Under the pieces are notes generated by a model that had not been told where the DNA came from, did no database searches, and was given only the letters and a program-made list of their open reading frames with translations. Below are positions 1-12,800 of a stretch of DNA of 64,000 nt, piece by piece (within the stretch, counting starts at the first letter, position 1; the number at the start of each line of letters is the position of its first letter). Where the stretch lies: the NCBI GenBank assembly GCA_002633005.1, contig NMRA01000064.1, positions 605,895 through 669,894 of the forward strand, read 5' to 3'. The stretch is from Phoronis australis. Lineage: Eukaryota; Phoronida; Phoronidae. The position numbers and the translations under genes are program-made.

Positions 1-689
1 GAACTGTTAAAGGAACTGAGGCAAGCGGTAATTTGGGAATCAAGGTCAGGTCATGCGCCAATCAGGTCATGCGCCAATGTGCGTGTACTTTCTCCTAGTT
101 AGGTTTTGTTTGTTATGCAAATGGCGATAAAGCTAATTACTTAAAACAGAAATGTAATCAAACCTTGCCGTACTTATTAGCCATTCCAAGTTAATCCAAA
201 TTAGAACGGAAGGAGTGTTTTAATTTAAAACTCTTTGACATTGCGGACTCTTTAGACAGTGGGTAATTTGTTTCACGCAGCTACATTGTCGACTTTACTG
301 TTTTCTGAATTTGAAACATCTACTGAATTGATTTTCTTGTTCAAAATTAACGAAACCATATTTTGGGTGCATTCGAAAAAATCATAAGAATATTAGTGGT
401 ATAGCAGGTGGGAGCTACTGGAATATTATACTTTGTTTTGTTTGATTTTTGGTTCTGTTTTGTTATGTTTGACTTCATTCCAAGAGATATTTAATTTCCT
501 TATGGTGGTTAATCTTGTAAGGTGAAAGGTCAGGTCAACTGGTCAGGTAAAAAGGACATGTAAGTGCACTAGGAAAGTGGAGTATGAGTTTTGAAAAATG
601 CATTGCAAAATTTCCATCTTAATCCACAACTTGAACATTTTTTTTTGATTGAAATAGAGAAGATGACATCAATGTCCTTTGTTAAAAGG

Positions 690-935
690 GACATTTCCAC
701 TGGGCTCTAAAATGATGAGTTTCAAGGTGATGTAGGATGTCTGTACATTTAGCCAAATACCTACAAAGCTATAGAATTTAACTCGGCAAAACTACATATT
801 TTCTGAAAGTAGAAAGCTTGTAAATTTGATTTTTGAGTTCATACTAATCTGCCACTAATTAGGTCACGGTCATATGACCTTGTTTTTTAGGAAAATTCAG
901 CATAGAGAAAACGGAAAGATTCATTGCAAAACAAG
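690..935. repeat. Dispersed repeat, copy 1 (partner at 59850-60095)
   Basis: Shares an ordered series of words with 59850-60095 in the same orientation, including TAGCxAAATACCTACAAA, TTTTCTGAAAGTAGAAA, a CCAxTAATT box and GGTCAT. Divergence is substantial, so this is an old interspersed repeat. I do not recognise the family. Confidence 0.6.
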
Positions 936-1610
936 TTTGCAGTTAGTTCAGAAACTGAATGGCTTAACTGCTCCATTCCACTTGTATCAATAGGAATCGG
1001 TAATTTGATTTATCGCCTGTGTTCATTAATCAATTTAGGATCTGAAGGTTTCACTCAAGCAAAAATCTCGTTCGTCTCACTTCCCCATATCTACAAACCA
1101 GTACCACTCTGCGCACCATTACCTGCATGTAGGTGTACTTTGCCATGGTTCAAGTTTTGTTTGCAGTACCAGTTACATGAATCACTCTCTAGTATTATTT
1201 ACGGTGGACAGAGTTCACAGCAGCTGCACTTACTGGCTGACATAGCAATGTTTGTTTGAAATAAACCATCTGTAAAAACTTGATTACGATTACCGCTAAT
1301 AAAATCTGTTTTTGAAACAAGTATTTCTGACAAATTTGCCTGGTTTTGTAATTATTGCGTATCATGAATACTAATGATAAAAATGTATTAAGTATTTGAT
1401 GTAATAAACTGAAAATTTGATCTGTTGCCTCGCCTCTAACTGATTGATTTTATTATTTTTTGTTCAGTGTATTTTTAAAGCATCCATTCACCGGCATTTC
1501 ATCAACTTTCAACCTATATACTATTCGCCGTAAAACTGATCTTAACTTGTTAACAGGTAACTTGGAGGACAAAATTAACAGTTTGTAATTGGTTGAAAGC
1601 AAAAAAAAAT

Positions 1611-1828
1611 AATTGCAGGTGGTCTGATACACATTGTACCAGGCGTGTGCAGGCCACGCATGTGGGCCCATTGCACTGATCACCTGGAACCATTTTTATG
1701 CTTTATTAATATATAGGTAAAACCAAGCTGAGGGGCTTAAGAAACCCGACTCAAAGGTTTAGCGGTGGGACCCAGTGGGACCAACGACCTCGAGTAAAGA
1801 AAGCGAGCACACTAGGCCACACTGCCTC
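1611..1828 (-). mobile_element. SINE-like repeat, copy 1, probably tRNA-derived
   Basis: Closely matches 15272-15495 in the same orientation; both contain GTGGTCTG, CATGTGGGCCC and GCACTGATCACCTGG. Read on the minus strand the 5' end has a box-A-like TGGCCTAGTGTG and then CTCGAGGTCGT followed by a box-B-like segment, as in tRNA-derived SINEs. The far end has a T run on the minus strand. Family not recognised. Confidence 0.5.
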
Positions 1829-2957
1829 CATGGTTGGCACATAAAATAACCTCTGTAACTTGCACCTTACAAACTACCAGGTCTTTTCAAGTCTAGAAGT
1901 GACTAATGAATGATATGATACCAATTTTATGATGGTCAGTGGCCTAAATCACAACTTGTTTTTTTGCAATGGAAGGCTGGTTTGGGTCCACTATAAATAC
2001 ATACCACATAGTTTTTTGTTTGTTACCAAGCCTGGAGCGTTCCAGTGGGCCGTCAGCTATACTTTTCAACTTTTTGAATTCCAAAATTTTATTCAAAACA
2101 CAAACAAAAGTCTGTGCTTTGATACATATTTTGCAATCCATCAAAATCTGTTCAGGTTTGTGGTGTCTGTATCTTCCCATTGTGAGCAAAGCTTCAATAC
2201 AATGACAAACGATGATAAAACAACCCTTAAACATATGTTAAAAACAAGCAGTGTTACCAGTATGACCTGCAGCATAAACCTGTTATAAATTATTAGAATA
2301 ATTACAGAGAATGCCATTTTATACCAAGTCTGATCAAAATTTCTGTTTTGCTATTTCTGATTTGGTTTTGAAACTTCCATAAATCATATAGTTTGGTTAG
2401 AAAGCCACGCTGAAACAAACATAGTGTGTAAATTATTGGAAAAACAGTCAGTGGTCAGATGGGGAATGGATCTGTGGTAATGGTTTGTTTGTATGCCTGA
2501 GGGGGTCATTGATTTTTGTAGGAACTTCTTGAAGGAAGAGTTATTCAGGTTTTGTAGACCAGTGTAGGGAATAAATTACATTCAAGGTGAAATGGTATTA
2601 AACAGTACAAATGTCTAGCAATAATTCTTGCAAGTTCCTTTCTGTTGTGTTACCTGTATTGACAGCACTGTGATGACAATTGGCAGCACTGTGCTGACAA
2701 TTGACAGCAATTGTAAGATAGGTACTATCTGAGAATTATTAGGTGTGACCCATTTGTTATGTAATTTTATTGACTGATTCATGTAACTGGCTAATAAAGG
2801 CTTGGGACACAATTTTAAGGTGATGTGAGCTTAAGCTGGATAAAAGATGCGCGTATATTTTACATTGTGATTTGTTGACTTGTATTAATGTTTGTAATTT
2901 GCAGAATGAGAAACAATCCATGTTTTAGTTTGATACTTGCAATTTTTAATGTTTACT

Positions 2958-3350
2958 TAAGTGCTGTCCACGCACAGGCTTATCCTAGAACAAGTTACTC
3001 CTGAAACGAATTGTCGCTAGGTTTGGAGGCTGTGTGGACGCAATTTAAACTAGTGCAACTTGCCCCACTTGTGACTACTTACTCCACCCTATCGAGATAG
3101 GGCAGCTTGTTCTAAGGTAACCTGTGCCACTTCTAATTCCTGTGTGGCCACGAACCTGGGTCAAGGCTGAAGTAATTTCCTGCTACAGTCACATACAGAT
3201 GGGCTTTCTAATTGTCATGCACAGAGCGACAACTTGTGCCTTACCCTAGTTATCAGATTTGTGTCTGTTGTGTGAACACTCCATTTATAAGTGGGCAAGT
3301 TGCACTAGTGCAAGTTGTTCGTAGTGTATCCTGTGTGTGGACGGGACTTA
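2958..3350. mobile_element. MITE-like element with imperfect terminal inverted repeats
   Basis: Left end AGTGCTGTCCACGCACAGG and the reverse complement of the right end AGTCCCGTCCACACACAGG form a roughly 19-bp imperfect inverted repeat. Both ends are flanked by TA, as for a TA target-site duplication. The interior has further self-complementary ACTAGTGCAACTTGCCC-type words and no coding potential. Related words recur at 8070-8480. Confidence 0.5.
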
Positions 3351-3689
3351 GGTGTAACTGTTAACAGTGTACCTGGGATTTGCTTAAGGTCTTTTGTTTG
3401 TGAAGCACAAATCAGCTACAATCTTAAGATGCGGCATTCTTAATGTGTATTTAATTTAAATTTTATACTTGGCCTGGAATAGCATTCATTCTAAATATTT
3501 CTGACAGCATTAAAATTTTTCTTAATTTTTTATTTTTATTCAAAAATATGTGATATGCTTCAGTAATACATGTACATGAATGGTCATTACAGTATATGCT
3601 TCTGTGTAATGGTCCGTAAACATACAATTTTGGTGCCAACTGAACAGAAAATCGGACCCAACTAAGTGCTAAATATGTTCTGTGTTTAG

Positions 3690-3857
3690 GAACTTGGCAA
3701 ACATCCAGAATTGAGGGAGGAGGATGCCGCTAAGATTGCTGCCGTCAAGGTAGCAGAACAGCAGACACACAATCGTCTATGGTATAGGATCAATGCCACC
3801 AGGGGGCTCACCGGAGGAAACAAATTGGTACCAACGATGAAAGATCAGTTGGTAGAG
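3690..3857 (+). CDS. SLC8A: NCX exon: cytoplasmic loop
   Basis: Acceptor tgtgtttag precedes [13 protein letters not shown], and the exon reads through [19 protein letters not shown] to DQLVE at donor gtaggt. It has 56 codons, phase 0 at both ends. The WYRI-A-RGLTGG stretch is the conserved NCX segment just before the first Calx-beta domain. The frame stays open past the donor to 3926, but that extension has no NCX similarity. Confidence 0.9.
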
Positions 3858-6800
3858 GTAGGTGATGCTATGAATCTGGGACACTCACCGAGGCAAGCGA
3901 CAATATATGGCCGCAACAAGGGATGAAAAGTAACATACATTTAGAAAGCTATGTCATTCTGGTCAGCAGATTTCTCTTGAAACGCAGTCACATTTTTCAT
4001 CTTTTCATGAGAACACCTCCACTAACATTTGGGGTTTTGTTACCCCCGATGCCTAAGCGAGCCTAAGTCAGACTATGACTAACCCATCTTAATCGATTTA
4101 CAAATTAATGCTCGTGGCTTAGCCGCGATGCTGAAGAAAACCTATTCGCTAATTTCTCTTATAATGCATTGATTTTAAACATTCGAAGACGGCTACTACT
4201 TACTTTTCAATTTTAAAAACAGTCATGTTGGTCGTTTGTCTTATCACTTATTGTTTGTTTTTTGATTTTGAAACTCGTACACTAAACAGGCGTGTTGGTT
4301 TACGACCGCAATTATCTCATCCAACACGTTCATTGGAGCCCATGAATAGCGACTTGCTCACTTCAATCCATAACAGCGCCATCAAGCCTTTGATGTGCCG
4401 GTTAATTCGCTGGATACTCTGGGGTAAACAGTGCACGCTTTCTTGTCCACTTGTGTGCAAATCCTGTTTGTGTAAGATTTGCCTAACGTTGACGTAAGAT
4501 ATGAAGGGTTATTTTGACAAGGGACACCCTCCAGCAGTACCAGAATGGAAAAACAATTTTCTGACCACTTCTGTTGAAGATGGTGTACTTTCAGGACGAT
4601 AGTGGCCTTTACGCACTCAGATCATTGATGTCTATGTTGCAACCTTCTGTTCTGTCAATTTATAACTTTAGATGCAGAGTCCATAGACAGGATAGGCCAA
4701 ACATATTCAGACTAAATTACCCAGAATTCTCTGCCACGACAGCTGGACAGAAGCCAAATTCTTCATTGGAGTTGCTTTACCTCATAACAATGAAATGAAA
4801 CTAACAAGACTGCTGTTAAGATGGCTCAGAGCTGTTCTGTAATGAAAGTTTTACCAGTCATTTTTGACCTTTCCGGTCCTCTTGGAAGTTATCTATGGTG
4901 GTGATTAGATGAACTTTTGAGTAAGAGACGAGACGAGAGACGGGAACTGAACACTGCAACTCAAAGGGCTGCTGTATAAACGAGTTATAAAACTAATTGC
5001 CATGGTTTTGTGCACAGTTGATCCCTTGTTTAGATAGATGGTGATTTTGTCAAATGCTATGTTTAGCTCTGTAGTTCTTCCTTTGATGTGACCTATAGAA
5101 TAACCTAGGATATTGACTTATTTGATAATCAACCTGGCCTTTGAGAGGCAAGAAGCTTGAAGTATCCTGTAAATAATTAAATAATCACAGGACAGAATAC
5201 ATTTGGCTGCCATTACTGGTGAATGTAATCCCCAAAGCTCCTTACTAAGAGAAAACCCAGGATACCTACATCAAGGCAATAGGTATTGTTAACAAACTTC
5301 ATGCCTTATTGAGTTTGTGTATTCTGCTGGCTTGGCCATCATAAAACTGATAACCTAGCACAACTTTCAACTCTGCAATATGTATGTTGGACTTGCTCAG
5401 ACCTTTAAATATATTCATCTTGCAGAAAGCAATTACCCTAGCTAATCTGATCACACACTTGTCCATAGTTCATGGCTTTCTGATACTGACCATGTAATGT
5501 ACTATGGAAATTGGTGAAAATAATACTGCCTATTTTTCAAGCAAATTTGTGTTTGGAAAAATTTTTACATTGGGATATGAATTCGCTCAGATTCCGAGTT
5601 TCACCAAATCCAGATGAGTAAGGGACTGGGTTATGCATGTTTTTTATGTGTTTGAACTTAACTACATCACTCATGTAACTACATCACTCATAAAATTTAA
5701 ATCTATTAACTTCAATTGCGTTATGTTAACAGGCCTTAGACTATCCAGTAAAACAATAAATTATGGTCACATTTGTTTTTTTTTTCAATTATTCATGAAC
5801 TACCACCCCCTAGTGCTTACTTGGGACCCAGCACTTAGTTGGCAATGGTGTTTTTATCTGGCTTTTACCTGGCGCTTATTTGAGACTGGCGTTTGTTAAA
5901 CGACTGGTGCTGATACGGGATATATTAAGGCCATCCTGTATATTTCCTGTAATGTTTTTTGGTATTCAAAATACATAGGAAAGGCTGGGCAACATTAAAT
6001 TTTTGTTGCCCTGAAAATTATGAATATCATTTGTGGAATAGTGGGAAAATCATTCTCCGTTATTGGAAATAGAAAAGGCAGTTGCAGGGAAGCTTTTTTT
6101 ATTTTACCCTATGACGTGAATATAAAGTTAGTTGGTTTTCAATATGTGGCAGTTATTAAAATTAAACAGATTGACATTATGAGGGGTTAGTTTATACAGA
6201 CTTAAACATCTGTCTATACCAGAGAAATTAATGATAAATCCAGCCTCCATGATGTTTAGTAGTGTTAAAGTATTGTTATCGTTGGTATTGCCTGAGGACA
6301 TTCAATAGTCAATGTCATTGTAGCTCTTGATGAACACTATATTTTTCTTTTGACACTCCATCGCTCAGTATTTGCAGCTCCCCCTAGTGTACAGTTGTGT
6401 GCTGTACACTGATTGCAACAAGATCGGAAATACATTCAATGAGCATTTATTTCCTTGTAAATGAATTAATTTCGATCAGTATAGACGAGGAAATAGTGAT
6501 AGCTTTTATCACATTTCTAGCAAGCAAGATTGCCTTTGAAAAGAAATGACGTATGCAGAAATGAAAAGGCTTTGAATGCGGTGAAATCAATTTCGGACAA
6601 AATAGCTCTTCCTTCATTTTTCAAGGACTTCAAATATGGTTGTGATTGATCACTAAGTTTCAAGATGTCTGTTAGTAGCCATCGTGGTATTTAACTTGAA
6701 TATGGCAAAGCACCACTCTGGTACTGTCTGTAATTTATGAAAAAAAAAACAATAAAATGAAATTTCATATGCGTGCCATAGTGTGTCAGAATTGGTAACG

Positions 6801-9800
6801 TTTTACCATAACTTATCGAAGCATAAAGGTATAATCTGATCTTAAAGGAATGTTAAACTGTCTCACTCCTGGTAACAAATCTGTCTTAGTGCTTTTTGTG
6901 GTGGTGGTGAAAGCTGTATTTGTAGAAGACTCCGCGATGAAGTAATCAGACGGACAGTCAATTTTCATTCTGCAATGTCAAACTATTATTTTTCGATGAC
7001 CACCTCCTGTATAGCCTATGTTGATGAAGTATGTTTGTTATATCCACCCATGTGAGACCACTGAGCTGATCGATATTCCATGCCTACAGACACTGTTTTA
7101 ATGTACCGTCTTATTACAAACATCGTTTTAATTACACATCTGGGTTTAACAAGTATGTGCAATAAACAAAAAGTACCCGATCTTCTAGCTTTTGTATCGC
7201 TATTGATTTGTAAAATAAGGTTTCACCATAGGCATTTTATTTCTTTTTTCATTTTGTTACATTGTAAAAGATAAATAACACCCAATAAATGATTCATCAT
7301 TTAAAAGTTTTATACCAGAGACTGCCAGAAAATGTTTTAAGTAAATTTGTGTGTACACAACAATGTGGTAAGTCCAGTATTTTGGTGATCAATTTTGTCC
7401 ATAATTGGTGACATAGTATGCCTGCTGTACAAGGTTTTATTGTCTCATCCATGCATTGGATCTTGAACTAAACTTGGGTTTGTGTTCCAAACTAAATGTT
7501 CATTTGCAGCAATGTATTGCCAGTTCAGCCAAATTAGTTCTAACTACTGGTTTCCATGTATGCTGGATGTTAAATTGCACCTAACATGATGGTATTCAAT
7601 AAATGACATCTACCTAATGCTCACTATCCCATGTCAAATTGATATATGCCTTACAGGCCTGTGTGCCTGCCTGCAGGTCTCTTGATGACGTTTACCAGCC
7701 TTTTATGTCCATGGTGGTGTAATTGGAATTGCTACAATATTCCTATTAGACCCATTAGGTCTTTGGCTTCCATTTACATCAGTTACAGTTGAAGTTAACT
7801 ATGAGGATTCTAAGGGGTGTGGCTAAATGACGGGTGGGAGGAGCTTGGCTGTAACGACGATGTTCATCATGGTTGTTATTATTGCATCGGATACTGCTTT
7901 CTCACTGACCAAACTGGAGTAAAGTGCCCCGTCCCCGTTAGCATATCTTATGATAATTAAGGTAAACAGGTAAATTTAAATGGATTAAGACCATATTTGG
8001 CATATGTGTTGACTATTTGAAAGGAAACCCTGAAATGATGTAGTCTAAAGCTTCTTTTACAGGAGAGACAGTTGTCACCGTGTCAGTTGTCACGGTTCGA
8101 CTTGCTCCACTTAAGTCACATTTACACAACATTAGATCGCAAACTGGATCAGCATGAGTCATTTACACACGGAAACTGTCTAGGCATGCTCACATAAACA
8201 ATAGCAAATGTCCAAGTCATGTGGAATGCCAGCGGATCACCCGTTTAGACGCTATTGAAAGATGTTCACTTTGCGCCCTGCCCCAATTGTGTTCAGAGGT
8301 GTAGTTGACACAGGAGCAACTGATTGAGTGCAACTTGCTCTACCTCTTAAACCGATGTCAAAAAATGGCCGCCGCAGTGTACTTGCTCAGTATCAGTTGT
8401 GTTTACTCACACACCCAATGAGTTCTTTGATGTTAGTTGCTCTGTGTCGTCTGCCTCTGGTGTAAATCCAGCCTAATAAGGTTACCTACTGCCCACAGAC
8501 TTATAGATATGGTCCTTTCAACTGGAGACCAATATGAACTTTTGACTTTCTAGGAGGTCATGATACGTTTTACAGTGATACTCGCAATACTAATGCGATC
8601 CGATGACTGAGACTCAATGGAGCATCATGGTGTGCAACTGAACACCATCACGTGAACTCTCAACCCGACAAAACACTTCCATGGCAGTAACCGTATTTTT
8701 TCCGATGAATTGAGCGTTCCCACTGGATTAAATTTTCCGACTGCTGCTAATCCCATGTTCTGAAGGGGAGTAAATTCAATACTGCAGTATATTTAATCTG
8801 TTAATGAATGACCACTGAATTAAAGCCGCTTGGTGGTGAGTAATATTACATAATGTGGGGGAGTAACTGTTCAACATGAAAGCAGATAGAGAAATAGTGG
8901 CCTTTAACTTATTCCACTGTTAAACATTTAGAATATCACTGATCGCTATTCAGCTATAATAAAAATAGTGAATGGCTTTTGGTCCACTGATACACATTTA
9001 GAGTATTACTGATTGCTATTCCGCTATAATAAAAATAGTGAATAGCTTATGGGAAAGGCTCTCATGCTTCCTTTCATCCCTCAATGAGGACCCCTTGTGT
9101 TGAGCTTGGAAACCATGCACTGCTGAGTACTATGCCATGTAGCTAGCTTTTAATCATGCTCACACAAGACCTGAGTGATGTGTTGTCTTTGACAGCTGTG
9201 CAAATAAATACTTATGTAGGTACCAAGTTTACTATGTGGGAATTGGGAAAATAAATATAAAGTTCCTTTCTTCCCTCCTGTAACTTTACCACATTCTGCC
9301 TATAATCGTGGATCCAGAGAACAGGGGAACCTGTAGCATCTCCATCATAGCAAGTAGCAGCATATGTTAATACAAACAAAGACGGATTTAAACCGGCTTG
9401 ACTTGTTTCGGCATTTATTGAAACACCATCATCAGAAGAAAAAAACATTGGCCACCTTGCTAGGCCCAACAACAAGTAATGATACATATGCACAGTCAGT
9501 TACAGGAAAGTAACATTAGACTAAGTCAGATGCCACTATATCTGACCAGTGCCTTCCTCATTGGCAGCCGTTAACAGAATCTCGGTTTCGTTCGATAAAC
9601 AGTTACCACTTCTTTCATTTTTTCATAAATGACGCATAGTCGCATAGTAGCAAAATGATGCTTCATGTCATATTGCAATCCTGAACCATTGCTTAACCAA
9701 CAGATATTGCTTGAAAAATTGTGGGTATGTGTTCCCACCAGTTTTAGAATTCCTTGAAAATGAAAAAACTGTCATTTTGGTGTTTATTTTTGTCCAAAGT

Positions 9801-12800
9801 GGGTAAGAATTTACCGTATTTCAAGTTGCAGATTTGTTGACAATTGAAAGCGCCTAGGTGCAAGTTAGTGGCAACAAACGTCACGATTAGGATGTTGGGT
9901 GAAAAAACACTCCGCTGACACTTTTGTGTGTATGCTGTCTATGTACATGTCCTGTGAAACATGGAAGTTACAAACTGTGTGGGCAACATGCTGGTAGGCA
10001 TCCATGACAACATGCCAATGACTACACCAGTTACCTTGGTGATTCACGCCTGCCTGTCTGTGGTTGGTTACTATTGTCTGTCTGAACTTAAGATCAATGA
10101 AACAGCTGAATTCAATTGTTGAGGTTGACCATGGATGCTGTCCTTGATTGCATGATGTTGAAGGGCCCTAGATCAAGAGGATGTGAAACAGTGAAACGTT
10201 TATTAATTGTTTATTGAGCTCAATCGTAAAAACTTGTATTTGCTTTTAAATGATTTTCCCACAATTTATAGCAAAAACATCTTTGATGATCATTCAATTT
10301 CAAAAGATCTTTAGCCAGTTGTTGTTCTTCTTTCAATATGACTATGATCAAATAGCTTACTGCTAGTTGTAGCACATTGTGAGATACTTCGTGTATAGTT
10401 TTTACTAAGATGAGATTGTGTGCGATGCAATCCTCATCAATTGTTTGCGTTATCATGTGTCGTATGCACCTATTAAGAGATTAGTCACCGACGAAACAAT
10501 CAAGCATATTATGGCACTGTTTGGGCTTCATTGATTGTGCACATTATTTTGTTTTGGAGTCACCACTGTGTAGAGGGTGATAACGCACTGGCTTGTTGCA
10601 TTAGAACAAATAAATGGCAATCAATGACAGTTGATATGGGTAATCACGTCCTTTAATAGTTTCGTATTTCAACTTATTGATCACGTTAAACTAATTATTA
10701 TCTCAGTATTCACTGATTCAGCCGTGGTTGATATTTACAAAGACAACACTTGCCTTGTCTTTTTTACTCTCCTAATGGTGTATAATGTACCGAACATTGT
10801 GTTACACTTTTCTGATTTTGATTTCAGTGTTGATTGAAAATGTGAGAACAAACATTCTAGGTGAAATTGAACTGTCCTCAAACACACCATCCTTATGTTG
10901 ATATTTGTTTTACTGCCATTACTACTGGTTTTTAGAGTTGAGTTAACACTTAGGCATTGATAGTTATTGTAGGATTATTAATTGAGAGAATCATCAAATG
11001 CTAAATACTATTTTATATCATAGTCTACATTTTTTAAAACGATTAGAAGCAACTAACACTGACAACTAAAACAAAGGAGATTGATAAACAAGTCACTGAA
11101 CTGGAAATATTGTGGTATTGTACAGTTATGTAATACAGTAAAATTCTTCAGATTGGTATGCAATATGGCGGACTTGTGACGCTTCATTCTGTCAAATGCA
11201 TGAGCTATCTTCAACATCTCTTGTGGTGCTTTTTATTGCCCATCTTTCCAGTGATTATTATTTTATCTTTATGTTATCTGTACACTCATATTTCTATGCC
11301 TTGTCAGTCATAATAAATGGCCTAATATCGCCTTTTTATCTCTGGAAACTGAGCTTGCGACGCACCTATTATTTTTGAGACATACTTCAAACATAAATGA
11401 TATTTCACTTGTTAAATATATTTATTTGAGAATATGGACTCGTCCCACTTATACCCCCGTCTTTCGGACTGGTCCATTAATCCTTTGTGTAGGTTTGCAT
11501 GTGGTCCTTCTGCACACGAGGCACTAGGACAACATTCCATTTCCAGCCTGACTATTGGTTCGTTTGTGTCATGTGCTCCTTTGTTCTCAGCAAAGTTATA
11601 TTTCCTGCCATGAGTACATCGCTTTAGCAGCACTTAGGTTCGAGTTTAATCTCTCTTCAATTGTTTCCCACCCTCTACCACCCTCTCCTTTGAGTAGTTC
11701 CTCTTACCTGAGTGCTGGCACTTTTTATTGCTCATCTTTCCAGAGATTATTATTTTATCTTTATGTTATCTGTACACTCATATTTCTGTACCTTATCAGT
11801 CATAATAAATGACCTTATATCGCCTTTACACGGTCTCCTTTTTATCTCTGGAAACAGAGCTTGCGACGCACCTATTATTTTTGGGACGTACTTCGAACAT
11901 AAATAACTTCTCTGGAAAATTTACTTTAGCAAGGTTTGTATCCCAGAGCTATTACCAAGCAATATTTGGTAATTAATATTTTGAGCACCAATGTGGTAAG
12001 CCTCTGAAAAATATTGTCACTTTTGTACTATTATTTTTGTCCCAAACTGAAGAATTTACCAAAAAATGACAGGTCCTAGCTTGGTGAAAGATAAGTGTAA
12101 AAGGCCTGAAATTCAGAGGTTGTAGTGTAATTTTAAATACCCCTGTTATGATATTTACTGGCTTCTAGAGATTGTGTAATGTGATTTTGGATTATACACA
12201 ATTACATCATAGACTGTAATGTATAGATAGCTGGGCAGGATTCACCATCACAAACTGGATTTATGGGTGTTTGACGTAGAGAATTATTCAGATTTACCAA
12301 TTATGATTGCTTGTCTTGTAATTAGCGCACTCCGTTTGCTACTTTTGTCCTCTGATTGGCTGAAATGTCGCTGCCTATATTTGCGATCTGGCCTATCAAA
12401 TATTGTAAACCCCTGCTTGATATACCAACCCTGACCACAAGGCAGCAGACTATGTTAGTATCTTATTAAGGAGTTAAGTAAAAGGTAATCTAATCAAAGA
12501 CAAAAAATAGGAGGAAAGAAGCGTCATTGGTTGGGTATTAAAGCAAATGTAGACTGATCTCGTGGGCGTATGATATTTGTGGCTGGTAGGAGAGCATTCC
12601 CTCCCTCGGTCAGTATGACTTGATATCACCCTCTCAATTAGTCCATATTTCTATATTAGTATAGTTCGATAGCAGTCCTTCATTGGCACAAACTTGGTTG
12701 AAGACACAACTGTACGTTTTGTTTGACAGCTTAATATGTACTCATAGTCTGTAAGCAATCTCCTATCTTCAAACATGCAGCTTTGAAGTAAAACACTGAG

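Larger units (their letters stand above)
1..3689. other. NCX intron or upstream sequence with dispersed repeats
   Basis: No exon with NCX similarity was found here. The open frames are short and lack family features. The stretch carries a dispersed repeat near 690-935, a SINE-like copy near 1611-1828 and a MITE-like element at 2958-3350. Confidence 0.6.

Noticed and set aside
1929-2288. Overlapping frames on both strands as a gene
   Set aside because: Frames are open on both strands in AT-rich intron sequence, without domain similarity.
9212-9493. 93-residue minus-strand frame as a host gene
   Set aside because: The frame covers a Penelope-like tail motif and lacks a conserved domain.
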